From the NCBI RefSeq assembly GCF_028389875.1, contig NC_084702.1:58506553-58570552 (forward strand): a stretch of DNA of 64,000 nt, given 5' to 3'. Both the position numbers and the translations under genes were made by a program. The stretch comes from Rhea pennata (lineage: Eukaryota > Chordata > Aves > Rheiformes > Rheidae). Of this stretch, positions 36,701 through 47,930 are shown in pieces. The notes beneath the pieces are model-generated. The model searched no databases and had not been told where the DNA came from. It saw nothing but the letters and a program-made list of their open reading frames with translations. The number at the start of each line of letters is the position of its first letter. Position 1 is the stretch's first letter.

Positions 36701-38610
36701 AAGAAGCTGTAGATCAGCAGCATTCCTCTTTGTAAACTTTGGAATTGTTAACAACTTTGCTGCATATTGTTTCATTAATGAATCACAGCAGGTTACATAT
36801 GCATTGATTCCTTCCCCTTGCATTCACCTCTTTCTAGAGGAACCACTGCCTAGGAGAGCAAGTCTTAAACTGTGGGCAATAAATTTCAAATGCCTTGAGG
36901 AGAGCTGGCTGGTCACAACAACCTGGCTCTCCTCCCTGTCTCCAGCTGCTAAAAAATCACATTACAAAATAGCTACATTTCACAAAACTTTCCCAATATT
37001 ATTTTGTCCTTTAAACCATTGACACCATTCTCAGAGGAGTATTAGCTGAGCACAGAAGAAATAGGAGTAGTTTTGTGGAAAGATAAAAGCTTTCCTACAA
37101 AAAGCAGTAGCAACCTTGGAAGCCAAGCAGAAAGTTAAGTCTTGTTGAACTGCATAGTGGTCTCACTCTACTTAAGTCAGTTTGAGGTTTTCAATTCAGG
37201 GTATCTAAGATTTCTTTTCCCATCTCTTATCATTTCTTCAGGATACCTAGTGCTAGTCTACTAAGTCGTAAGCACCTTAAAGTTCAGCTTATGATTCTTT
37301 ATGATAGACAACCGGCATGGCCTCTGCCTCTTTGCATCCTATCAGAATGTAGGAACTTCAGAAAATTCACAAAACACCTGTCCTGGTATGCAGGGAACTG
37401 CCTCACTCCCACAGCAATCCAAAGCAGACCAACAGACCTAATCCCATGATACCTTGCTGTCTAGTGACCTGTTTGGATCTATACCCCCAAACCTTGCCTA
37501 GAATTGAGCCGCCTACAATAGTTCTTTCAAAGCATTTTCCATAAATTAATGCTGGTCTCCTGTTAGATGACAGAAAACAGAAGACCAGTTCCTGACTTGA
37601 CCTAGGGAGTACCAGCACAGACCTGTCACCTACTCCAATAACAAAGCCGCAAGCTTGCCTTCTTTTTGTGCTGAAATTATCCCACTGTCCATAAAACAGG
37701 ACAAAATTAATCAGCCCAGATGTCTGCAAACTCTACTGTCATGTAGTCAGGGTAGCTTGTCTGTAGGGCTGATGACCCATCATTGCCTCACTGCTTCACC
37801 CAGCAAGTCAATTTAAGATATATAAGCAATTTGGGGAGCAGAGTCAGAAGCCCAAGTGTCTCCCCTCCCATCTGATAGTCCTACCCTCCTTCTCTTATAC
37901 ACCACCCTCCATCACGCCTCTATTGTATTCTTGAATAAGTAGCTACTGTAACACTTTTTTTTTTAATGAGGACATTAATCCCTTTGATGCAAGTTAGGTG
38001 TGCCCTGGGAACACCTTTCAGACTGAGCTGTGCTGTTTGCAAAGACACCTAGTTCTTCCTTCCAATAGGCTTGAATATGAGTTAGGTTTCAAACTACTCT
38101 GCCCTGCCAAAATTGGAGTACTTTGGGAATGAAAAGAAGAAAACACAAGGCATCTAGGATATTTTATTAAAAAGTGAGATACCAGTGGAGTTCAAGTGAC
38201 TAAGAACTTCAAAATGTTTTGGAATTATGTGTCTAAATTCTGCTTAAGTCCCAGTTTAAGTGCCTAAGGCTTTATCTGGATGCAGTCACTAGGGCCTTGG
38301 GAAAATTTATTGGTGCCAGCCTCGATGTATACGGATACTGGGCATCTCTATGATCAGACAGCAAACTAATGGGTTTAGAGAATCATTTAAAAAGAAATTT
38401 CATTGCCCACTGTGACAGGTAGATAGGAGCTGACAAGTGAGTCTGTGGATCTAAAATTTCCCTGCCTATGGTTCAAAACCCTTAGAGCTTATCAATTACA
38501 CCACCCACATAAAAGAAAGTCCACCACAAACATCTAACGTGCTCTGTTTACACGATTATTACTGCTAGCACAGCTGCATTTTTGTTGATTGCTTGAAAAA
38601 AGTAGTAGTA
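33716..38610. other. non-coding DNA, nothing recognised
   Basis: About 4.9 kb of AT-rich sequence. A short CAAA/CAAG simple repeat occurs at 33858-33876 and a T run near 37957. Frames of up to about 113 codons (33914-34255, plus strand; 37403-37729, minus strand) have no domain. No RNA gene or mobile element was recognised. Confidence 0.6.
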
Positions 38611-38670
38611 TACGATTACATATATGAATGCATAAATACATATATCTATTTATAAACATATGCATACATG
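38611..38670. repeat. AT-rich degenerate simple repeat
   Basis: Imperfect ACATATATGAATGCATAAATACATATAT-like sequence. Confidence 0.6.
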
Positions 38671-38735
38671 ACTACTTTCAAATTAAGAGTTCAAAATGCT
38701 GAAGTGTCATATAGTTCAGTCTGTATCTTGCCACA

Positions 38736-38740
<5 letters not shown>

Positions 38741-38766
<26 letters not shown>
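38741..38766. repeat. A26 homopolymer
   Basis: An uninterrupted run of 26 A. No coding body, SINE body or target-site duplication was recognised upstream. Confidence 0.95.
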
Positions 38767-41700
38767 GTTATAAAATGATGAAAAATAAAGTCAGATAGAT
38801 GTGCCAAATTTTCATGTGGTTTGTAATATCAGAACTACTAGATATAGGTTGAATCAACATATTTTTAATGAGCTAAGATTACAGGGAATTTTGGATTATA
38901 ATATATTTTTTCTAGTTCATATTAATGATCCAAGTTCATCATTTCAGATTTATTCCTGATCATAGTAATAAACACATTCTAAGTAGCATCTCATTTCTTT
39001 ATTTTCTTTTTCTGATCTTCATTATGCTTCCATTATCTCCACTCCTCCACCTGTTCCATCTGGCAGTCTTGGCTTACTGATAATTCCCACACAGGGTAAC
39101 TGGGTTTATAATTGGACAGCATTTAAAATTCCAAAGGTAAACTCTACCTGTTTCAGTATTGTCTTCTGAATATCAATATACACCACACCTATGGCTTCAC
39201 CAGGAATACAGCATGCCCTCAGATTCCCCAAAGCACCTTAAAAATTGCCTTGTGTGTGCCAGTTTCCTGAAAACTTGAGTCAGGCACTGGTATTCTCCAG
39301 GGGTACGTGCTCGGTAGTAGTCTCCTGATACTCCTGTAGTGCTTTCCTTGCTTTACAGAGAAAAGAATACGGCCATTTCCCTGTCCCATTATATTGACAT
39401 TATAGATTTGATTGCCACCTTCATCCATTTTTTTTTAACTGCAAGCTCAGAGGTGTGCAGAAAGAACCTGTATCTCCTTCACCACTATTTATCAAACTGT
39501 ATAGCTGCATTGCTGAAAAGTTTGGGGTGCTATGGTCCTCTCTGGGTAATATCATGAGTAACGTGGCTTCAGTTGAATAATTACATCACTGAAGACCTGA
39601 AGTATTTTGTATGACTCTCATTTTTCTTGGGCTATGAATAAAGTTCTAAACAAGTTATGATCACCATAAAATGGAAAAACCAAATCATTAAAACAAGTCA
39701 CAAAGGACACAGTGTTCCAAAAGTGAAGCCAAAGTTCCGATTACAACCTGAAAGGAACACATAATTTGCACATACAAGAAGGAACTCTTGTCCCAGAATT
39801 TTGCTTAACACCATAAATACATGCAGCATCACATGACACTTATAAAATTTTTACTCCAGGCAACCACTGAAAAACCAAGCTGGCAAAAAATCAAGTGCAG
39901 TTGCTGGCCACAGGATCTGTAAATTTTCAATTTCCCTCTTTCAGCTTTTCAGAAAAGCCCTGGCTCCACAGGCAGACACTATTAACCATTCTCTTTGGGT
40001 TTTACACCTGTTTCACTGCCATAATATCTACCAGAGAGTGACTTCAAATAGCTTCTTTGGCACTAGATTATCCTAAGAGTTGAGACAAAGAAAAAAAGAA
40101 TTTATTCAACTTTGGCTAGTCAGAGGTTACAGACTCTGTCCAACATGTTTCTTTGCTAAGGAGAGCAGGAATGCTTTACTATGCCATACAGCTAGTGTAT
40201 GATGGAGCCCTTTAAAAATTTGATGTGAATAAACTTCATGAAGTCAGTGCAAAACTGGCTCCAAGCACACAAGGTAATAATCACACTGCAAGTTTCTTTT
40301 TACTCTAATTAAGCAAGCATTTCTGCATAGTGTACTACAACCATCCTGATTCATTAACATCTGTCCAACAGGTCATTGGAGATCCACCACCTGCTTTGAG
40401 AAACAGAACACTGAGTTCTCCATAGATGTTTGAGAAAAAGGACACTTGAACAAGAATGTGAGTAACAGTGAGAGAAGTTACAGGTGCAACAGGAAAATCT
40501 TCATTTTTAGTAGTGTGACCTATGATTACCTGGTCAGATGAGAGTCCTGATCTTTCCTATCCCCCCACTTTTTGTCTTTCCAGACATTCAGTTTTCCACT
40601 ACCCTTTTTCCATTTCTCCTGTGTAATTTCAGGAGCATTCCCTACTTAAGATAAATTGGAAATAAAACAGAAATGCATGTGCGTCTTGGCATGCCAATAG
40701 ACTGATTGAGAGACTAACTTTCAGCATCTCATTCCTCCTGTCCAGCAGAGACTGATTTTCCCTTCATTACACCAGAGCATCAGCTGCTTGAACACCTTCC
40801 CGTTACTCCATCCCCACATCCTATTGTCCCCTCTTCCTCTGCACATACTGTATTATTTTTACTAATAAAGCCCACTTTTCTGATACTGCTTCTCTCTCTG
40901 CACTCCTTCCAACATAACTAGCTCTTCTGTGTCCTCTTCCTTATGAAATTACTCTGACATTACTATGCACAGTGGAAGTGCGATGACTGTTAGCTGTAGT
41001 TATGACTGATCTAGCTGATCTTCTTCCTATATTACAGCAGCTTACAATGAACATATTAAGCAAATTTCCAGCTGCTCTCCCCAGACAATAAATAGAAAGC
41101 ATAGGAGGAAAGAAGAAGAATCAGAGATGCATCCTGGCAGCCCTCCACAGACCACAAGTAAACGCTTAAGAACCAAAGCGGAACGAGGAGCCACAGCCTG
41201 AACCTTAGTAGTGCTTCATCACTTCTAATTACATACTAATTTTGCCCCAGAGATGCTTCACTTTCCTTCTGAGTGGACAATATGACTAGAAGATAATCTT
41301 CACCACAACCCCCTCTTTAATCACACCTAGACAAGTGCATGTACTTTGTTCCTGGAAAATTTCCCCATAAGCCTATTCCTCTAGCCCTTAAATATTTTTG
41401 TGGTTCTTTTAGTAGTATGACAGGAAAAACAACCAAAGTGGATAGAGTAAATCTGAGCTTACTTCAAGAAATCCAGATGTTTGGAAAGTATCCAAATGTC
41501 TAGATTAAAATCACTTTTTGGTCTAGAAGTCAATCTGGAAAAAATAGGCCAAGAATATTAACAATGCTGATTTTGGTATTTTTTCTTATTTTATCTCTCT
41601 TGGAAATGCTAGAAAACCAGCCTTTGACATTTTCTTTTCAAGTCCCACACAAATCAAGGCAGTGAAAAGGCAGAGGAAATGATAAGTCAATAGTTGACTT

Positions 41701-43198
41701 GCTTGAGGCTTTGGAAGAGAGTCAGAGTAATTTATCTTTGTTCGTTTGCTTATCCCTAATTTAGGACTCTTGTCAAGCTATAGTCTCTGTCAAAGCACAA
41801 CTCCATGTCAGTTTATCTCCTTGACATCTCATGCAACAAGCATTGGTGGGCTGAAGCTTAATATGGGCAACCAGGCTCTTCATTCCTCCCCTCAAACCCC
41901 CCGTCTTCACAGATATGTCCCATCTTTCTGCGTATCTGTGAACAGCAGCTCCAGTCCTGCCTGACACCTCCCTTAGTTGACAGGCCAAGTGTCAGCGTGC
42001 AGCTGTTACTCCATCTACACATCCCAAGTGCTTCCAAATCTTCCATCTAACCTAAGATACTGGCTAGGTCATCCCAACATCCATGACATGACCTAGCTAC
42101 ATTTGCCAGCTCCTCTCTCATGAACAGCAACACCTTTCTCTCCAGCATTACCAAAGGAAGCTTTCAGCACTCACAATGGTGCTGCAAAAATCTTTCCTCA
42201 GTTGCTTATCATGTTAAACCACCCCCATGGACTACTCACTGGCAATTAAAAATGGGGTAAGTGATTCAGCTCAGCTTCAAGCCCCCTTTGCTCTGCCCCA
42301 AGTCTCACTAATCTTTCACAACTGACTCTTACCTCCAGAAGAGCATTTTCAAACTAAAAATTCTGCTCTTCCTTCCATATTTTACTTTCTGTCAGATAAT
42401 TTCACTAAATAAATACCCACGACATTAATTCATCATCTTTCTTTGAATCCTGCCTTAAAACTCTGGTTTGTTCTGAAGCCCACAAAAATCTTGGCACTGG
42501 CCAGGGTGCCTCTTTGCAGATGCCACTGCCTGTTCTGCTGACCACTCAAGGCCAGTGGAGGGGCAAAGGAGGCAGTCCCTGTTTTGGGGAGAGGCAGGGC
42601 TGGGAGGCGACATCCTGCCCCAGGCAAAATATAAAATAGGGACTCTGTCTCCCCTGCTTCTATGCTTACCCAGGGCCAGTGGCATGGTGGCAGCCTCCCT
42701 GCCAGGGCTGGACTGTGAGCAGGAGGAGGAGGGCGGCAGCAGGAGCAGTCTGTGAACGGGCTCTTGCCACATGTGGCAAATCATTGCATTCGAAGCTTAG
42801 CAGCAGCTAAGCGGCCATGCCATTCGCTTGGCAGAAACGCTGAATTTTCCATGAACTCCTTCCTCTGTCTCTTGAGCAAATTTTTCTACCTAAGTCTTCC
42901 TTAAGGATAGAAAGAGGTCAAAAACACATCTCCGAGAGGTTGTTTAGAATCGGATCTTAAGTCCACTGGAATTTTTCTACTGACCACAGCAGGCTTTTTG
43001 CTGGGGACCACAAGTAATGTGCTACCTCCTGAGACTCATAAAAATTTCTGCTCAGATCATGAACATAAATCAGTCATGAACGTGGCTTCCATGGAGCTAG
43101 CCCATGTCTCATTTTCAGTGAGTGGTGCCTGTGCCAGCTCTCCATTAAGAATCTGCAATCTGGGCAAATGTTTTTCAGGGCAAAACAGTCACTTTTAG
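38767..43198. other. non-coding DNA, nothing recognised
   Basis: About 4.4 kb without support for any gene. The GC-richer part at about 42430-42780 gives overlapping frames on both strands (64-109 codons), none recognisable. Confidence 0.6.
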
Positions 43199-43320
43199 TA
43201 TAAATATAGAGTATACACTTTATATATATTTAATTTATATACATATATGTATAAAATTTTATATGCAAATATAGATTTTCAAAAAATAAATTAGAAATTA
43301 TAACATTTTAGATGTATATG
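43199..43320. repeat. AT-rich low-complexity tract
   Basis: TATATATATTTAATTTATATACATATATGTATA-type sequence with almost no G or C over about 100 bp. Confidence 0.8.
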
Positions 43321-43770
43321 TACAAAGAGAGGCTCATACACTGACTTTTTGTGCAACCCACAGAATGCCAAACCATTACTCCATGTACATTTTGCAGGGG
43401 AAAAAGCCTCATAAGCCTCAAGAGCCTCACTTTTAAGAAACATCCAGTGTCATTAAACTGAGAGGATACTCCTTGCTAAAAGACGTGGGGCAACTCAAGC
43501 AGGGGTTTTAGGCTTTGGGGAGTCCTTCATGAGCTACTGTTGACAAGGCAGTTTAGTGGCAGTTTGTAACACTGCTTATGATGCTTAGAATCACATTTCT
43601 GGTATAAACATTCATAATTACATATTGAGAATATCTTGTTTCTAATCCATCACAGTTTGTGCTTCACAGACATCATGATTTCACCTTGATCTCCATTTTC
43701 TACAGTGCCACCTGGGATGTATTTTCTTTATTCTTGAGGCAGATGGTTGCTCTTAGAGCTCTGAAGCCTT
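43321..43770. other. non-coding DNA, nothing recognised
   Basis: No gene or repeat was recognised. Confidence 0.6.
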
Positions 43771-43837
43771 TAGGCAAGCTCCCCACTGATTTCAACGGGA
43801 GATCTCCCTGGGCAGAGAGCGCAGGCTTTGATCCCTG
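43771..43837. repeat. old amniote repeat motif (CTCCCATTGATTTCAATGGGAG type)
   Basis: CTCCCCACTGATTTCAACGGGAG is a near-palindromic form of the 'CTCCCATTGACTTCAATGGGAGT' motif abundant in reptile and bird DNA, followed by GCAGGCTTTGATCCCTGG, which fits the 'GCAGGATTTGGCCC' continuation. It is truncated. Confidence 0.45.
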
Positions 43838-43959
43838 GCGAGCAACGTGGAAGTGCAGAATCAATTACAAATTTTCCCCTTCTGCTTTACTAACCTCTAA
43901 ACTTTGGGGCTGGAGGTGAGGTGGGGTGGGGGGGAGCAGCAGCCATCTGCAACAACTAT
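43838..43959. other. spacer with G-rich stretch
   Basis: A GGTGAGGTGGGGTGGGGGGG run occurs at about 43914-43934, immediately before the CpG-dense segment. No coding sequence was found. Confidence 0.5.
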
Positions 43960-44179
43960 CGCTTTCTGTATCGCAGCTGCACGCAGCCAAGGCAGCGCGA
44001 GTCTGTCCTGGATCACGAGCTGGCAGCGGAGGGATAAGCGGTGCCGGGGACGCCGCGGGCCGACGGCCGCTCCGCGGAGCCGCTCTCGCCGCTCGGGGAG
44101 GCAGCGGCTGCCTCGGCTGCTGCAGCCCGGCAGATTGGCTTGAATAAATAGCAGGCGGGGGGGAAAAGCAGCTGTGCAG
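43960..44179 (+). promoter_or_regulatory. dense CpG cluster; possible promoter and non-coding first exon
   Basis: About 23 CpGs are packed into roughly 165 bp (43973-44133), the highest density in the window, between AT-rich flanks. The segment ends with GCAGCTGTGCAG followed by GTGAGGGG, a strong donor-like site after base 44179, so a CpG-promoter first exon on the plus strand is conceivable. Open frames on both strands (73-117 codons) are arginine-rich or alanine-rich from composition and have no domain. An AATAAATA stretch lies at 44143-44150, inside the putative exon and so not in TATA position. Without transcript data the call is tentative. An orphan CpG island or enhancer is equally possible. 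Confidence 0.4.
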
Positions 44180-45238
44180 GTGAGGGGAAAGGCTCTTTTT
44201 CTGAGCAGAAAAAAACAACCTGAATGTCCCATCCTCTATCCACCAAAGTTTTTTATCTTTAAAATAAGGACCATAACATTTTCCATTTTCTTACTCCTAA
44301 AACAGGAGGTAAGAAAGAAGGACTTTGTACCTCCCTACTCAGCAAAACACTCAAAAAATATAGATTGATTTCAGTTAATTATACTGATGAATACGTTTTT
44401 CCTTGATTGCTAGATGTTTAATTTCAATATCCTCTGAACAAACTCTTTAGACTTCACAGCAATCCTTTGTTTAGGTGGTTGTCTAAACTTCCCGTTTTAA
44501 AACAGTTAAAGGAAAATAAATAAGAAATATTTTGTGCTGAGGCAAAGCAAAATGTTTGTTCCACCTGACATGAACTTATTGTCAACTTTTTGTTTCTATT
44601 AGCATGAAAATCCATCTGCAGACCAACCACAAAGGAATTTCTCTCTCCCCTTTCCTTCAGTGTTCAAACTGAAAAGCAAATCCGTGCACAGCACTTCAGG
44701 AGCCAACTCATAAGCCAGGTCTGAATAGTGCTTTGCTAATCAGGACTGCTATCAAAGCAAAGGTCTCCTGGCTTGTCTGGGAAAATAGATACAAGTAAAA
44801 TTCACAAATGCAGTAACATATGTTTCATAGGAATAGTAAAGCAGGGAGACTAAGAGTCATGGAAAGGCAGTTGCAAATGACAGTACCAAAAGAGAATAAG
44901 GTTTTCAGACTAATGTTTGACATCAGGGACTGAGAGAAATTCACAGCTTTACATTGCTAACAGTAAAAGGAGTCAACTGAAAAACAAGATCATGAAATAG
45001 TGGTTCCAGTAATAAGCAAAGTGGTAAAAGAGGTATAGCTGGTCGATGTTTCTTGTTTAAACATTTTTTTGTCTCATTTTAAAATGCTGGATTTTTTCAT
45101 AGACAGATAATCCTTTTTTGATTACTTTAATGAACTCTGAGCAGATTTAACTTACTGCAGGCTGCAGGAGAGATAAGGGCGGATTATAGCTCCAGAGCTG
45201 AGGAGGAGGTAGAACAAAGGGGAAGGGAAAGGACCACA
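44180..45238. other. non-coding DNA, nothing recognised
   Basis: AT-rich sequence following the donor-like site. The last 80 bases become purine-rich. Confidence 0.6.
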
Positions 45239-45268
45239 GGGAGGGCAGTGGGGGGCGGGGGGGACGGG
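45239..45268 (+). other. G-quadruplex candidate
   Basis: Five G runs (3, 3, 6, 7 and 3 long) are separated by spacers of 1, 4, 1 and 2 bases. This satisfies the usual G3+N1-7 rule with room to spare. It lies about 1.1 kb downstream of the CpG-dense segment in a purine-rich stretch (45195-45270). Confidence 0.8.
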
Positions 45269-46343
45269 AAATACATGAATTCTCTTTGCATCACTTTTCC
45301 CACCTGAAGTTTAAACAGCATCATAAAGTATCCTGAAATTTGGTAAATTATAGTTTATAACTGCTTACGTAGAAATTGCAAATAACATGCTAACATTTTA
45401 GAGTGAAATGCATTAGATAATTTTCTATTTGTGACAGATGTTTTTGATCCTGAACTCTATTTTTGAAAGATATGGGAAGATATGAAAACTAATAACCACT
45501 GGTATTGGAATTCTAGAAGTTCTATACTCTTGGGATTTTTCCTTTTATTTATTTTTTTTTCCTGCAGGGCTAGGCCTCTATTTTGAAACCTCCAAGCTTT
45601 TTCCTACCTGTCTTTAAGCTGAGAAGATATGTGTGTGTTTGTGTTTATTTTGGCCTATGGCTATGTAGAAAGGAAATTAAAAGTTTTATTGAAAAAATTT
45701 CTTTTGTAATAATGTCATTTTGGAAGATTTATTTTTCCTTTTCAGAGGATAAGCTCAACTATTTGATGGTGAAGACCCTCTCCTAGAAATGTTTGAAAAT
45801 GTGCATGGAAAGGCTTTTATATTGGTTAGCTAAAGATAATGAATAACACCAAGTTTTCCAGCAAGGCACAGACAGGGCTCCCAGGCTCCCTAGGCCCCAT
45901 CACTACTTAGGATAGCAGTTTATAAAAGAGAGAGTTTTGCGTTGCTGCACAGTTTGTACTAAGCTAAGGAGGCCTGGCTGCATGGAGAGGGTGGAAGAAT
46001 AAGAAGGCTCTTCTTCCAAATACACATGCACAGAAATGTAATGAAGCAGGTTGCCCAGCGTGTTTTATGTTTAGTTGTAAAGAACAAGAAGCATTATCTA
46101 AAGGATTTAAATTACATCGCAGCCATGAACTGAATATGCGCTAGAGGTTTAAGTAATATAAACCTAGAACATAGCGTTCACAGTGATACTCAAAATTATT
46201 TTCAGTTCATGCTAATGAATTCATGGGTGTTAGATGTTTGCTAATTAAAATGGTTTTCATGTAATTAAAGACCATAGTTCAGTATTTCAACTCAGTAGAG
46301 CTGTCATAGTCCTAACAGCATACCCAAAATTCTCATTCTAGAG
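45269..46343. other. non-coding DNA, nothing recognised
   Basis: AT-rich sequence with a T-rich stretch at about 45541-45560. No open frame is supported. Confidence 0.6.
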
Positions 46344-46366
46344 AAAAAAAAAAAAAAAAAAAAAAA
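46344..46366. repeat. A23 homopolymer
   Basis: An uninterrupted run of 23 A. The GC-richer DNA on its right (46370-46640) gives several overlapping frames without domains. Confidence 0.95.
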
Positions 46367-47417
46367 GTCTTTGCCACTGTGCATCACGCACAAGGCAAGC
46401 CCAGGACTGTGGCATGCTCAGACAGAAGCACAGGAAACATGAGAGGCGTCTTGACCTGTCCCTCAGAGTCCCTCCGCTTTGCATGCCAGCTGCAGAACCG
46501 GCATTTTCCAGGGCTCTGTCCCCCGGCCCCCTCATTGCCTCCTGCTCTGTGTCTGCGTCTCCCCCCCACACTTGCTGTTTGAAGCAGGGAGGCCCCACGT
46601 GGCCCCGTGATAAATGTCCCCACCACAGGCGAAGCCCTGTGTTCAGGGCATGTGTGCTGGGGCTTATCAGGGTTTAAGCCAACCCAGGTCTCAAACCCAG
46701 GTCAGTACGGGCAGCACGAATGCAAATGCAGAAGGAAGGTGGCAATGAGACCTGGGGGAAAGGAAAGACCATTTCTTGAAGCAGCATCACCGTAACATCA
46801 GCATGAACTGACCTTAAGTTCCCCATGCACAAGAGAGGAATAAAAGTCCCTCTAATCTCGCCCTGCAATCTGTACGTGTGTCACACAATGTAAGGGGGAG
46901 TGAGCAGCACATGAGGGCATCTGGCCAGTGGCTCCCACACGACCTAGAGTCAGTTCCTGGCTTGTCTCCACCTCACGGCAGCACGTCCCCAACCCACATG
47001 CACACCTCCATTCCTCGTTTAACACACATAACCGGCCTCCTCACCTCTCAGGGGCAAAACTTCATCGGTGAGGGCCACTCTCACACTGAGTGAAGGAAAA
47101 GACAACATTGCACCTCATCAAATAGAGTGAAGGTTAATGTTTAGTCTACTTTAATGGAAATAACATGACAGAATTCCAGTCTGAGCAGAGCAAAATTATC
47201 TCTACACACAAAGCAAACCTACTTTGAATGGATCTATAATCTAAGATTCTCTTCTGCTGAGTCCTATAAAACCTAAATAAACAGAGAAAATCAAATTAAA
47301 TAAAACTGAAATTCTAGATCTTCAGCACTGTCCAGTACAAACTCAATAAACTGCACTTACACAAAAAATACCTGTAGATATACTCATGGCTGCTTACAGC
47401 TTTCATAAAACTATAGT

Positions 47418-47420
<3 letters not shown>
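46367..47420. other. non-coding DNA, nothing recognised
   Basis: The first 300 bp are GC-richer. The rest is AT-rich. A MIR-like resemblance at about 46810-46850 was considered and not accepted. Confidence 0.55.

Positions 47421-47458
<38 letters not shown>
47421..47458. repeat. T38 homopolymer abutting CR1 3' end
   Basis: The longest homopolymer of the window. On the minus strand it is an A38 tract directly following the CR1 3' terminus, where the CR1 octamer tail is normally found. Confidence 0.95.
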
Positions 47459-47459
<1 letters not shown>

Positions 47460-47460
47460 T

Positions 47461-47695
47461 GGCAAGTTGAGGTTAGAAGAGATCTCTGAGTGTTATCTGA
47501 TCCAAGCCTCTGCTCAAAGCAGGGCTGACTTTGAAGTTAGAGCCAAGTTCAAAATGATAGGCCTGGTTACCCAGGTCCTTTGAGCATCTTGAGGCTGGTA
47601 GTATCACACCACTCCAGGCAATCAGTGTTTGACCAGGGTTTGTCAGGGGCTCTGACGGAGATGCTTAGCATTTCTTATACTCCATTCAAAGGCCA
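47461..47695 (-). mobile_element. CR1 LINE 3'-end fragment, antisense
   Basis: Read on the plus strand, TTGAGGTTAGAAGAGATCTCTG, then GATCCAAGCCTCTGCTCAAAGCAGGG, and later CTTTGAGCATCTTGAGGCTGG and CAGTGTTTGACCAGGGTTTG, reproduce in order the inverted 3' end of avian CR1. The right boundary (about 47695, in the TTTCTTATACTCCATTCAAAGG stretch) is approximate. It is 5'-truncated and diverged. The expected ATTCTATG-type tail is absent and a poly-A tract (T38 on plus) takes its place. Confidence 0.85.
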
Positions 47696-47893
47696 ACAGA
47701 ACCAAGAATAGACAGAGCTCTGGAATAACTTTTTTACTGTATACACTTAAGCCAGGGCTGACCATAGGGGGCCAAAGGAAGTGATGGAATGAGAAGCTAG
47801 AAAAGAGCTCTGAGAAGGCAGAGGACTGAGAACTAAGAAACCAGAGTAAATACCAAAGTGTACAAGATTATTTCCATCTAAATCACCAGGATC
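47696..47893. other. non-coding DNA, nothing recognised
   Basis: May include further decayed CR1 sequence at its left edge. Confidence 0.45.
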
Positions 47894-47930
47894 TTTGCCA
47901 CTGACTTCAGTGAAGCCAGAATTTCACCCA
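47894..47930. repeat. old amniote repeat motif (CACTGACTTCAGTG...CCAGAATTTCACCC type)
   Basis: TTTGCCACTGACTTCAGTGAAGCCAGAATTTCACCCA matches in pattern the same recalled motif as at 9311-9374, here retaining only one arm. Confidence 0.5.

Noticed and set aside
46810..46850. MIR-like AGTTCCCCATGCACAAGAGAGGAATAA stretch
   Set aside because: Resemblance to the MIR core is short and gapped, and no further MIR sequence could be followed on either side.
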